The translations under genes were made by a program, and so were the position numbers. Below, in pieces: positions 43,336 to 50,593 of a DNA stretch of 50,593 nucleotides. Numbering within the stretch: position 1 is the stretch's first letter; the number at the start of each line of letters is the position of its first letter. The notes under the pieces were generated by a model. That model ran no database searches, had not been told where the DNA came from, and was given only the letters and a program-made list of their open reading frames with translations. The stretch comes from Acetobacter farinalis (lineage in GTDB: Bacteria; Pseudomonadota; Alphaproteobacteria; Acetobacterales; Acetobacteraceae): contig NZ_WOTF01000016.1 in the NCBI RefSeq assembly GCF_011516935.1, positions 1 through 50,593 of the forward strand, in the 5' to 3' direction.

Positions 43336-45519
43336 ATGTCCCGTCCCTTTGTCCGGCATGCCCTGCGCACCGGGCTTGCCGCCGGCGGCTGTGCGCTGCT
43401 CATGAACTGGGGTTCTGCCTCCGCGGCAGACGCCCCGAACGCTCTCCCCGCCACGCCGGCCCCTGCAAACCTGTCCGCCGTTCTCGCCCCCGGACAGGCC
43501 GCTGAAGAAACAGACAGCACATCCTTAGAAAATATCACGGTTAATGGAACGCGCCATCGCTCCTCGGCCAGCCCGGACACCGCCAGCCTGTTCCAGCACA
43601 GTCTTGGCTACAGCGCCTATTCCGCCGGGGGTGTCTCAGCCCTTCCGGTGCTGAACGGCATGGCGGATGAACGGGTGGCAACGTTTGTTGATGGCATGCG
43701 CATCCCCTCCGCGTGCCCCAATCACATGAACCCGGCAATGTCCTACATCGACCCGGACGCCGTTGCCTCCGCGACAGCCATTGCCGGGATCACCTCCGTC
43801 AGTCAGGGGGGAGACAGCACGGGCGGAACGCTTGAGGTCAACCGGAAAGACCCGATTTTTTCAGATACCTCAAAACTGCTTGTCACCGGCCACGTGCGCG
43901 GGGATTACCGCAGTAATGGCGGCGGCTCAGGCGCATCCGGCTCCCTCACAACCGCCAATGACTGGCTGAGCCTGCGCTATACCGGCTCCTACAGCCACGC
44001 CAGTGACTATCATACAGGCGGCAAAGGGCGGCGCGTTCTCTCCACTGATTATCTCAGCTTCAATCATGCCGTAACTCTCGGGGTCAAAAAGGAAAATCAT
44101 CTGCTCGCCATCACGGCAGGGCAGCAGGATATTCCGTATGAAGGTTTCCCCAACCAGTACATGGACATGACCAACAACCGCTCCACTTTTGTAAACGGCA
44201 AATACAAGGGGGATTTTGACTGGGGCACTCTGGAAGCCCGCGGGTTCTGGCAGCGTGTCAACCACGTTATGAACATGCTGTCCGACAAAGGCGGCCACAG
44301 CCCGACCAAAGACATGCCGATGAATACGGACACCCGCGCCGCAGGATATTCCATCAAGGCGACCATCCCCCTCGGGCGCAACCACACGCTGGGGCTGGGC
44401 AGTTCCTTTGATCATAACGGCCTGAATGACTGGTGGCCGCCTTTGGTTGGCAGCATGATGATGGGACCGGGCACGTTCCACAACATCAATCAGGGGCACC
44501 GGGACCGTCTGGGGCATTATATTGAATGGAAGGCCCGATGGTTGCCACGTTTTTCCACGGAACTCGGCCTGCGGAATGATCTGGTGATGATGAACACCGG
44601 ACCCGTCGCCCCCTATTCCTGGACAGGCATGATGAATATGGCGGACGCCATGGCGGCCAAGCGCTTCAATGCGGCCTCACGCGGGCGGACAGATACCAAT
44701 TTTGATGTCACGGCACTGGCCCGCTGGGACATGCTGGACAGCCTGACTCTGGAAGGCGGCTATGCCCGCAAAACCCGCTCCCCCGGCCTGTATGAGCGCT
44801 ACGCGTGGGGAGAAGGGGCCATGAGCTCAACCATGATCGGGTGGTTTGGGGATGGCAACGGGTATGTGGGCAACCTGAATCTGACACCTGAGATTGCCAA
44901 TACGGCCAGCGCCACCCTCACCTGGCATGACCCGGTGGCGCAGGCGTGGGAACTCAAGATCCAGCCTTATTATACCTATACGCACCACTATATAAATGTG
45001 ATGCGGATTGGCGCGCTGTCCAATGGCCTGTCAAAGCTTCAGTTCGTTAACCACAACGCGCAGAGCTACGGCATCAACAGTTCCGGCTTTGTCAGGCTCT
45101 GGAACACGCCAGCTTACGGCAAGGGGGAGCTCCGCGCCAACCTGAACTGGGTGCGCGGGCAGGATCTGGTCACGCATTCCGGCCTGTATCATCAGATGCC
45201 CGCCAACGGCTCCATCAGCCTGCATGAAACCTATGAAAACTGGACAGGCCGGGTGAGCGTCACCTTGGTGAAAAGCAAAAGCACTGTGGACTGGCTCCGC
45301 AATGAGCCCCGCACCCCCGGCTACGCCCTGCTCGGCGTGGGGGGAAGCTATCACTGGCGGGTTCTCACGCTGGACGCCAGCATCGAAAATCTTTTGAACC
45401 AGTCCTATTACCTGCCACTGGGAGGCCTCTCTCTGGGCGATTATCGCGCCACAGGGGTTCTCGGCCCCCTCCCGGGTCTGGGGCGATCTTTTAACCTCAG
45501 CCTGACCGCAACCTTCTGA
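43336..45519 (+). CDS. oprC: TonB-dependent copper receptor (OprC/NosA type)
   Basis: A 727-residue outer membrane receptor. A signal peptide (ending near GSASA) precedes the plug (about 60-175; FVDGMRIPSACPNHMNPAMS) and a barrel ending in Phe (SLTATF). The CxxxM motif (Cys127, Met131) and a downstream HxM (His310, Met312 in VNHVMNM) reproduce the copper ligands described for Pseudomonas OprC, with nearly the same spacing. The ATG at 43336 has AAGGG about 11 nt upstream; 43318 is an alternative adding six residues. It follows a Met/His-rich DUF2946-like gene, which supports copper uptake. Confidence 0.92.
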   Translation: MSRPFVRHALRTGLAAGGCALLMNWGSASAADAPNALPATPAPANLSAVLAPGQAAEETDSTSLENITVNGTRHRSSASPDTASLFQHSLGYSAYSAGGVSALPVLNGMADERVATFVDGMRIPSACPNHMNPAMSYIDPDAVASATAIAGITSVSQGGDSTGGTLEVNRKDPIFSDTSKLLVTGHVRGDYRSNGGGSGASGSLTTANDWLSLRYTGSYSHASDYHTGGKGRRVLSTDYLSFNHAVTLGVKKENHLLAITAGQQDIPYEGFPNQYMDMTNNRSTFVNGKYKGDFDWGTLEARGFWQRVNHVMNMLSDKGGHSPTKDMPMNTDTRAAGYSIKATIPLGRNHTLGLGSSFDHNGLNDWWPPLVGSMMMGPGTFHNINQGHRDRLGHYIEWKARWLPRFSTELGLRNDLVMMNTGPVAPYSWTGMMNMADAMAAKRFNAASRGRTDTNFDVTALARWDMLDSLTLEGGYARKTRSPGLYERYAWGEGAMSSTMIGWFGDGNGYVGNLNLTPEIANTASATLTWHDPVAQAWELKIQPYYTYTHHYINVMRIGALSNGLSKLQFVNHNAQSYGINSSGFVRLWNTPAYGKGELRANLNWVRGQDLVTHSGLYHQMPANGSISLHETYENWTGRVSVTLVKSKSTVDWLRNEPRTPGYALLGVGGSYHWRVLTLDASIENLLNQSYYLPLGGLSLGDYRATGVLGPLPGLGRSFNLSLTATF

Positions 45520-45633
45520 AGTCTGGTCACACCCTGCTTTTTGATGCGCCCGCCGGGGGCATTGAACGGCAGGGCCGGACCTATGGAACACGCCGCACGG
45601 AAGCGTTGAACGCAAATCCGCGCAAGACGGAAT

Positions 45634-45653
45634 AACGCTTTATAATAAGCGTT
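45634..45653. terminator. Small hairpin between copper receptor and tRNA
   Basis: AACGCTT (45634-45640) and AAGCGTT (45647-45653) form a perfect 7-bp stem with a TATAAT loop, in the space between the convergent receptor gene and tRNA gene. A CTTTTTG run follows about 10 nt later on the plus strand. It may end either transcript; support is limited. Confidence 0.35.
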
Positions 45654-45683
45654 TGACGTGTTAGCTTTTTGTTTTGGAAATAT

Positions 45684-45757
45684 TGGCTGGGAGACCTGGA
45701 TTCGAACCAGGGCTGACCGGGTCAGAGCCGGTAGTTCTACCGCTAAACTATCTCCCA
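45684..45757 (-). tRNA. tRNA-Gln (CTG)
   Basis: A complete 74-nt cloverleaf with encoded CCA on the minus strand. The acceptor stem is TGGGAGA/TCTCCCA with discriminator G; the D-arm is GTTT-AGCGGTA-GAAC; the anticodon arm is ACCGG-CTCTGAC-CCGGT, giving anticodon CTG; the T-arm is CCTGG-TTCGAAT-CCAGG. Confidence 0.95.
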
Positions 45758-45949
45758 GCAAGGAGCATCAGATGGCTGCAAACTGCGGCCTTCGCTGCGG
45801 TGACGCCTTCCTAGCACCGTGATTTAGGGCATGCAAGTGCCTAAACGAAAAGAAATGTGTCTTTGTCACATAATTGTCTTGCTCCTTTGGCCTCCCTCCC
45901 CAAAAATGGGCGCAACAGAACTCAACCTCTTATTCAAAGGACCGGACAG

Positions 45950-47080
45950 ATGGATCGTATCCCCCCCTGGGCCGGCCGCCCGGACAGACCAGCTTATCCT
46001 TCTCCTTTCCCCGGAACCTCTGAAGATGAGCTGTTCGCAGCGCTCGACCTTGGAACAAACAACTGCCGTTTGATGGTCGCAGCGCAAACTGCTGGCGGCT
46101 TTCGTGTTATTGACAGTTACAGCCGCATGGTCAGGCTGGGCGAAGGCCTGCACCATACCGGCCGGCTGGGCGAACCCGCCATGGAGCGCACGCTTGACGC
46201 CCTGCGCGCCTGCGCGGAGCGTGTCGGGCGGCGGCCTGTGAAAAATATCCGTGCCGTTGCCACGGAAGCCTGCCGCCGGGCTGAAAACGGCTCGGATTTT
46301 CTCAACCGTGTCCGCTCGGAAACAGGCTTTAATATCAATATCATCTCCGCACGAGAGGAAGCCTCTCTGGCGGTGGAAAGCTGCGCCAACCTCGTGCACA
46401 ACCCCCGCTTCGGGCCGGTGCGCAACCGTGCGCTGCTGTTTGATATTGGCGGTGGCTCCACCGAAATTGCCTGGGTGCGTGTAGACGCCCCACGCCAGAC
46501 GCATGAGCTGATCGGTTATCTCAGCCTGCCCGTGGGCGTTATCACGCTCTCCGAGCAGTTTGGCGCGACAGGGGAGGATGTTCCGTCCCGTTACAAACAG
46601 ATGGTCGCGTATACAAAAGCTGCCCTGCAGGATTTTGAAAGCGTGCATCGTATCGGGCCGGAAATCCGACGCCAGCAAACCCGCTTTATCGGCACCAGCG
46701 GCACCGTTACCACGCTTGCCAGCCTTGTGCTGAACCTGCCGCGTTATGTTCGCGCGGCGGTTGATGGCTCACAGCTTCCGGCCATCAGTGCCCGTCGCGC
46801 CGTGCGGACATTGCAGGATATGGGTCAGGCAGGCATAGAACAGCATCCGTGCATCGGCCCGGATCGTGCCCCCTTTGTTTTGCCCGGGTGCGCCATTTTC
46901 GAAGCCATTCACGAAACCTGGCCGGTGGAAGATATTATTGTGGCAGACCGCGGGCTGCGGGATGGCATGGTTCTGCGGATGATCAACAAGACCGGCTTTT
47001 CCTCACGGAAATTCCCCAGAACGCCCACGTCCAACGGCCCCATCCCTTTCCTGCACCCTATTCAAGCAACAGGCTCATGA
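45950..47080 (+). CDS. ppx: Ppx/GppA family phosphatase (exopolyphosphatase)
   Basis: A 376-residue ASKHA-fold phosphatase acting on polyphosphate or pppGpp. Phosphate-1 and -2 motifs are ALDLGTNNCRL (31-41) and LLFDIGGGSTEIAW; ATEACRRAENG and ISAREEASLA carry conserved acidic residues, and GTSGTVTTLASL is the adenosine-type motif. It has only the core domains, without the C-terminal HD extension of the long enterobacterial forms. AAAGGA lies 7-8 nt before the ATG at 45950; an open extension to 45857 is not favoured. The stop overlaps the rlmE start (ATGA). Confidence 0.93.
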   Translation: MDRIPPWAGRPDRPAYPSPFPGTSEDELFAALDLGTNNCRLMVAAQTAGGFRVIDSYSRMVRLGEGLHHTGRLGEPAMERTLDALRACAERVGRRPVKNIRAVATEACRRAENGSDFLNRVRSETGFNINIISAREEASLAVESCANLVHNPRFGPVRNRALLFDIGGGSTEIAWVRVDAPRQTHELIGYLSLPVGVITLSEQFGATGEDVPSRYKQMVAYTKAALQDFESVHRIGPEIRRQQTRFIGTSGTVTTLASLVLNLPRYVRAAVDGSQLPAISARRAVRTLQDMGQAGIEQHPCIGPDRAPFVLPGCAIFEAIHETWPVEDIIVADRGLRDGMVLRMINKTGFSSRKFPRTPTSNGPIPFLHPIQATGS

Positions 47081-47877
47081 GCGATAAAAAATCCGGGACA
47101 CCCCGGAAAACACCTTCCCTGCGCGTCCCCGGACGTGCGCGCACCAGCAGTGCGACACCCGGTGCCACCCTTGCACTGGATGATTCATCCGCCCCGCGCA
47201 CCATGCGCACCAAATCTGTCAGCCTGCGCACGGCGCGCGGGCGGACAACCGCACAGCAGCGCTGGCTGGCACGGCAGTTGAACGACCCCTATGTGCAGGC
47301 CGCCCACAAGCAGGGCTGGCGCTCCCGCGCGGCCTTCAAACTGATTGAGCTGGATGACAAATTCCACCTCATCAAGCCGGGCATGCGCGTGGTGGATCTG
47401 GGGGCCGCACCGGGCGGCTGGACGCAGGTAGCTGTCAAACGTGGTGCGAATCGCGTTGTGGGGGTGGATCTGCTTCCGGTGGACCCGGTGGCCGGTGCCG
47501 ATATTATTGAAGGAGACTTCACAGACCCGGAGATGCCGGAAAGGCTGGTCTCCCTGCTGGATGGCAAGGCGGATCTGGTTCTTTCGGACATGGCCCCGAA
47601 TACAACCGGCCATGCCGCCACAGACCATGTACGGATTATCGGCCTGGCTGAGGAAGCCCTCTATTTCGCGTTTGAAATTCTCGCGGAAGGCGGCGGCTTT
47701 GTTGCCAAGGTTTTTCAGGGGGGCTCAGAAAAGGCCATGCTTGAAACCATGAAGCATGCCTTCACGCTGGTGCGGCACGCCAAACCCCCGGCAAGCCGGA
47801 AAGACTCAAGCGAACTGTATGTCGTCGCAACAGGGTTCCGGCCTGATCGCCTCAAGCAGCATCAGGAAAACAGCTAG
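47077..47877 (+). CDS. rlmE: 23S rRNA (uridine-2'-O)-methyltransferase RlmE
   Basis: A 266-residue FtsJ-type methyltransferase that methylates U2552 of 23S rRNA. The SAM site is VVDLGAAPGGWTQVA, and the K-D-K-E tetrad is visible in SRAAFKL, LSDMAPN, VAKVFQGG and SSELYVV. The N-terminus has an extra, basic and low-complexity stretch of about 60 residues, common in alphaproteobacterial members. The ATG overlaps the ppx stop, so the two are translated together. It ends 12 bp before the stop of the convergent fructokinase gene, at a shared hairpin. Confidence 0.95.
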   Translation: MSDKKSGTPRKTPSLRVPGRARTSSATPGATLALDDSSAPRTMRTKSVSLRTARGRTTAQQRWLARQLNDPYVQAAHKQGWRSRAAFKLIELDDKFHLIKPGMRVVDLGAAPGGWTQVAVKRGANRVVGVDLLPVDPVAGADIIEGDFTDPEMPERLVSLLDGKADLVLSDMAPNTTGHAATDHVRIIGLAEEALYFAFEILAEGGGFVAKVFQGGSEKAMLETMKHAFTLVRHAKPPASRKDSSELYVVATGFRPDRLKQHQENS

Positions 47878-47881
47878 AGCG

Positions 47882-47902
47882 CTGGGGGATTATTTCCCCC
47901 AG
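47882..47902. terminator. Shared hairpin between rlmE and the fructokinase gene
   Basis: CTGGGGGA pairs with TCCCCCAG around a TTATT loop. It begins after the rlmE stop and overlaps the stop of the convergent gene (47890-47892). It probably serves both transcripts, though neither side has a long T-run. Confidence 0.5.
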
Positions 47903-48786
47903 AGCCACGCAGCCCCCCGCACGCCGGAACTGTCACCGTGCCGGTTTTTCAGCAGTTCCGTGCGGCAGTCCGGGGTAATGGCGTATTTCTTCATCACCGC
48001 CGGAACACGCTCATAAAGTGTTTCCAGATTGGACACGCCCCCGCCCAGCACGATGGCGTCCGGGTCCACCATGTTGATCACCAGCGCGCAGGCGCGGCCC
48101 AGCCGGTCAACATAGGTATCAAGCGCACGGCGGGCGGTTTCATCCCCCGCAGCAGCGGCTTCCTCAATCCCATCAGCACTGCGCGTGCCCGGGCCTTTCC
48201 AGGCTTCGGCCAGCGCAGGCCCGCACAGGAAGCGCTCAAGGCAGCCGGAATTGCCGCAGAAGCAGGCAGGCATGGGGAATTCATCCTCACGTACCCACGG
48301 AAGCGGGATATGCCCCCACTCCCCGGCAATGTGGTGCAGGCCGGTCAGCGGTTGCCCGTTGATCACAAAGCCGCCCCCCACGCCCGAGCCGAGAATAACA
48401 CCGAACACAACGTTGCGCCCGGCCGCCGCACCATCCACCGCTTCAGAGAGCGCAAAACAGTTGGCGTCGTTCTCCACCTTTACGGGACATCCGAGAACCT
48501 GCTCCAGATCCTTGCCGAAGGTCTGGCCATTCAGCCATGTGGCGTTTGCATTCTTGACCCGCAGCGTGCGGGAATCAATCGCGCCGGGAATACCCAGCCC
48601 CACAGTGGCGTCCGGCGCCGTGTGCGCACGCCCCTGCTGCACCAGGTCACGCAGTGCCAGAAGTAGATCATCGTAATTCCCGGGATTTGCAACCCGGTGC
48701 CGCAGGAGGATCTCTCCTTTTGAATCAAGGGCTGCTATTTCGAGTTTGGTACCACCAACATCGATTCCAAGGCGATAATCTGACAT
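47890..48786 (-). CDS. mak: ROK-family fructokinase
   Basis: A 298-residue sugar kinase phosphorylating fructose (possibly glucose or mannose) with ATP. GIDVGGTKLEIAAL is the N-terminal phosphate loop; LGIPGAID, NANATWLNG and VENDANCFALSEAVDGAAAG follow; the zinc motif is GHIPLPW with CFCGNSGCLE. The C-terminal HGDSSGVRGAAWLWG is nearly the E. coli Mak ending, which favours fructokinase over glucokinase or NagC-type regulators. The start at 48786 (MSDYRLGID) is chosen by family; the open frame continuing to 49149 runs antisense to the tusA-like gene. Confidence 0.9.
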   Translation of the reverse strand: MSDYRLGIDVGGTKLEIAALDSKGEILLRHRVANPGNYDDLLLALRDLVQQGRAHTAPDATVGLGIPGAIDSRTLRVKNANATWLNGQTFGKDLEQVLGCPVKVENDANCFALSEAVDGAAAGRNVVFGVILGSGVGGGFVINGQPLTGLHHIAGEWGHIPLPWVREDEFPMPACFCGNSGCLERFLCGPALAEAWKGPGTRSADGIEEAAAAGDETARRALDTYVDRLGRACALVINMVDPDAIVLGGGVSNLETLYERVPAVMKKYAITPDCRTELLKNRHGDSSGVRGAAWLWGK

Positions 48787-48897
48787 ACAGCGACCTGCGT
48801 CTTCTTCCGGAAAGTAAATCATGTGCCGTGCGGCATGGGCTAAAACCGTGAAACATGCAATCACACATATTTCTCTCTCTATACAAGGCTCTGTGTC

Positions 48898-49140
48898 ATG
48901 AATGAGGCTGTTCTTGATGCGCGGGGGCTTGGCTGCCCCCTTCCCGTTCTCAAAGCCAACCGCCTTCTGCGCGGCATGCAGCCGGGTGAAAAGCTCCGTG
49001 TTCTGGCAACAGACAGGGCTTCCATTATGGATTTTCAGGTTTTTTGCCGGGAAACCGGCCACGCACTGGTCGCGTTTGCCGATGAAAACGGCTCTCTTTC
49101 CTTCACCATCCGGCGCCGTACGGATATACCGTCGGCGTGA
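48898..49140 (+). CDS. TusA-like sulfur carrier protein
   Basis: An 80-residue protein of the TusA/SirA/YedF family. The conserved GLGCPLPVLK motif carries the sulfur-accepting Cys13. The compact beta-alpha-beta-alpha-beta-beta pattern and the C-terminal GHALVAF strand fit. TusA-type proteins relay persulfide sulfur for tRNA thiolation, molybdenum cofactor or other pathways; which one applies here is unclear. AAGG lies about 9 nt upstream of the ATG. It is divergent from the fructokinase gene and about 100 bp upstream of xseB. Confidence 0.88.
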   Translation: MNEAVLDARGLGCPLPVLKANRLLRGMQPGEKLRVLATDRASIMDFQVFCRETGHALVAFADENGSLSFTIRRRTDIPSA

Positions 49141-49241
49141 GGGCGGCATGTTTTATGTACCATTATGCCCCGCAAGGGTTGGCAGAGGCACGCTTATCGG
49201 AGTAATGCCTGCGCCTCATGACGGATAGGAAGGCCTGCGCT

Positions 49242-49472
49242 ATGACGGATAACATCAAGTCTCTGTCCTTTGAGGAAGCGCTCTCCGAACTGGAGAAAAT
49301 TGTGCGCGGCCTGGAAGGCGGCCAGCTGAAGCTGGAAGAGGCGATTGCATCCTACGAGCGCGGGGCCGCCTTACGCCAGCATTGTGAAACCAAGCTGAGC
49401 GAGGCCGAGGCCCGCGTTCAGGCGATCGTGCAACGGTCTGACGGATCGTTGGACATGAAACCCATGGATTGA
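49242..49472 (+). CDS. xseB: Exodeoxyribonuclease VII small subunit
   Basis: A 76-residue helical subunit that binds the large subunit XseA for degradation of single-stranded DNA. LSFEEALSELEKIVRGLEGG and LEEAIASYERGAALRQHCE are the family signature. AGGAAGG lies about 7 nt upstream of the ATG at 49242; an in-frame ATG at 49218 precedes that site and is not preferred. The stop is 1 nt before the ispA start, giving the common xseB-ispA-dxs order. Confidence 0.95.
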   Translation: MTDNIKSLSFEEALSELEKIVRGLEGGQLKLEEAIASYERGAALRQHCETKLSEAEARVQAIVQRSDGSLDMKPMD

Positions 49473-49473
49473 G

Positions 49474-50418
49474 ATGTCGATGACTGACCCGACAACCATC
49501 GCCCCCTCCCAGACGCACACCTCGGCCAATGGACCGCTGCTCAAGCACGCCATGTCCTCCCGTGCCAAAGTGATTGAATCGACCATTGATGCGCTTCTGC
49601 CGCCCACACGCGGTGGAGATGCCCGTCTGGTTGAGGCCATGCGCTATGCCACACTGGGCGGCGGCAAGCGCCTGCGCGGCTATCTGGTCATGGAAACCGC
49701 CAGCCTCTTCGGTGTGCCGGAGAGCCAGTCCGCCCGCGTTGCGGCCTCGGTCGAGATGCTGCACGCCTATTCACTGGTGCATGATGATCTGCCCGCCATG
49801 GATGATGATGATCTCCGCCGCGGCCAGCCCTCCACCCATCGCAAGTTTGATGAAGCCACCGCCATTCTGGCCGGTGATGCCCTTCAGACCAAAGGCTTTG
49901 AAATTCTGGCCGATGCCGCAACGCACGAAAGTGCAGCCGTGCGGATTGCCGTAATTACCGCTTTCGCACAGGCCTCTGGCGCTGCGGGCATGGTGGGCGG
50001 CCAGATGATTGACATGGAAGGCGAAGGCCGCGCCCTGCCGCTGGAAGAAGTCCGCCATCTGCATGCCCTGAAAACCGGCTGCCTCATTCGCTATTCAGCG
50101 GAAGCCGGGGCCATTCTCGGGCAGGCAGAGCCCGAGCTTCAGCAGCGCCTGCGCTCCTACGGCGCCAATATCGGCGCGGCTTTCCAGATTGCCGATGACG
50201 TGCTGGACGCCACAGCCACGGCTGAAGAACTGGGCAAGACAGCCGGCAAGGACGAAGCCTCCGGCAAATCCACCTATGTGGCCCTTCTGGGCATTGACGG
50301 CGCGCGCGCTGAAGCGGAGCGCATGGCCAAAAATGCCATTGATGATCTTGCTCCGTTTGGAGAGCAGGCAGACCGCCTGCGAGATCTGGCCTATTACGTT
50401 ATCGAACGCAGGAACTGA
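49474..50418 (+). CDS. ispA: Farnesyl diphosphate synthase (polyprenyl synthetase)
   Basis: A 314-residue short-chain trans-prenyl transferase making farnesyl diphosphate from IPP and DMAPP. The first Asp-rich motif is HDDLPAMDDDDLRRG (Asp104 onward), preceded by GGGKRLRGYLV; the second is FQIADDVLDAT near residue 237, followed by GKDEASGKSTYV. The DDxx(xx)D spacing is of the bacterial FPP synthase type. It lies between xseB and dxs, an order shared by many proteobacteria and supporting a role in the MEP isoprenoid pathway. Confidence 0.94.
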   Translation: MSMTDPTTIAPSQTHTSANGPLLKHAMSSRAKVIESTIDALLPPTRGGDARLVEAMRYATLGGGKRLRGYLVMETASLFGVPESQSARVAASVEMLHAYSLVHDDLPAMDDDDLRRGQPSTHRKFDEATAILAGDALQTKGFEILADAATHESAAVRIAVITAFAQASGAAGMVGGQMIDMEGEGRALPLEEVRHLHALKTGCLIRYSAEAGAILGQAEPELQQRLRSYGANIGAAFQIADDVLDATATAEELGKTAGKDEASGKSTYVALLGIDGARAEAERMAKNAIDDLAPFGEQADRLRDLAYYVIERRN

Positions 50419-50423
50419 GAAGA

Positions 50424-50593
50424 ATGTTGGACCAGACCCCCGCGCACGGCTCTTCAGATACCGAGCCAAAAGCTGCCCAGACACAGATCCCCACTCTGGG
50501 CCGTTTTCCTGCTCTGGATCGGGTGACCTATCCGTCTGACATGCGGAACCTCTCAGTCGAGCAGCTCAAGCAGATTGCTGATGAACTGCGGGC
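50424..50593 (+). CDS. dxs: 1-Deoxy-D-xylulose-5-phosphate synthase, N-terminal part
   Basis: Only the first 56 codons are present; the gene continues beyond the right edge. The readable part ends with ALDRVTYPSDMRNLSVEQL followed by KQIADELR, matching the usual Dxs start (DLRxLxxxxLxxLAxELR). About 25 variable residues precede it. The ATG at 50424 is 5 nt after the ispA stop with GAGAAG upstream. Dxs makes the first MEP pathway intermediate from pyruvate and glyceraldehyde 3-phosphate using thiamine diphosphate. Confidence 0.9.
   Translation, partial: MLDQTPAHGSSDTEPKAAQTQIPTLGRFPALDRVTYPSDMRNLSVEQLKQIADELR

Noticed and set aside
48787..49149. Upstream extension of the fructokinase gene
   Set aside because: It runs antisense to the tusA-like gene, and the family start is MSDYRLGID at 48786.
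1..50593. CRISPR arrays, prophage or complete insertion sequences
   Set aside because: No regularly spaced repeats, phage structural genes or intact transposase with terminal repeats were seen; only the IS5-type remnant at 36815-37047.

Overview
The window looks like chromosome of an alphaproteobacterium, most probably an acetic acid bacterium (Acetobacteraceae). The basis is the high GC content, the alphaproteobacterial type of LexA box (GTTC-N7-GTTC), the gene content (respiratory formate dehydrogenase, several TonB-dependent receptors, an Amj-type flippase) and the chromosomal order xseB-ispA-dxs. The genus is inference; no rRNA gene is present.

Region 1 (0.4-8.4 kb) holds a Nudix hydrolase, mobB, and on the minus strand a formate dehydrogenase operon fdoG-fdoH-fdoI-fdhE-moeA. 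The catalytic subunit carries a twin-arginine signal and Cys instead of selenocysteine. An FNR-like site lies upstream of the operon. Region 2 (8.9-11.4 kb) is a TonB-dependent receptor with its own terminator.

Region 3 (11.4-29.0 kb) is a large purine degradation locus. A minus-strand run encodes a flavin monooxygenase-like protein, puuE, uraD, uraH, an NCS2 permease and xdhABC. A LysR regulator and guanine deaminase are divergent to it. A second minus-strand operon encodes a GntR/FCD regulator, allantoate amidohydrolase, ureidoglycine-glyoxylate aminotransferase and an AtzG/AtzE-like (HpxX/HpxY) pair; the HpxZ-like partner sits alone at 11.46 kb. Read as a pathway: guanine, xanthine, urate, 5-hydroxyisourate, OHCU, allantoin, allantoate, ureidoglycine, oxalurate. 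No known uricase (Uox, PuuD or HpxO type) is in the window, and the monooxygenase-like protein occupies that slot. Two matching 14-bp palindromes (TCTKGYATACMAGA) tie the two operons to what may be one regulator.

Region 4 (29.3-37.1 kb) starts with pgm and an Amj-family membrane protein. It then enters a less GC-rich, island-like stretch with an MHS-type MFS transporter, an OprO/P-type porin, an unrecognised secreted protein, a tandem duplication and a decayed IS5-family transposase.

Region 5 (37.1-45.5 kb) begins with an 1150-residue autotransporter whose passenger shows the two catalytic motifs, the flap tyrosine and the C-terminal signature of a pepsin-like aspartic protease. It is followed by a YpfJ-type metallopeptidase, an SOS-controlled imuA without imuB or dnaE2 beside it, and a copper uptake pair (Met/His-rich DUF2946-like protein plus OprC-type TonB receptor).

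Region 6 (45.7-50.6 kb) is housekeeping: tRNA-Gln(CTG), ppx, rlmE, a ROK fructokinase, a TusA-like protein, xseB, ispA and the start of dxs, which runs off the window.
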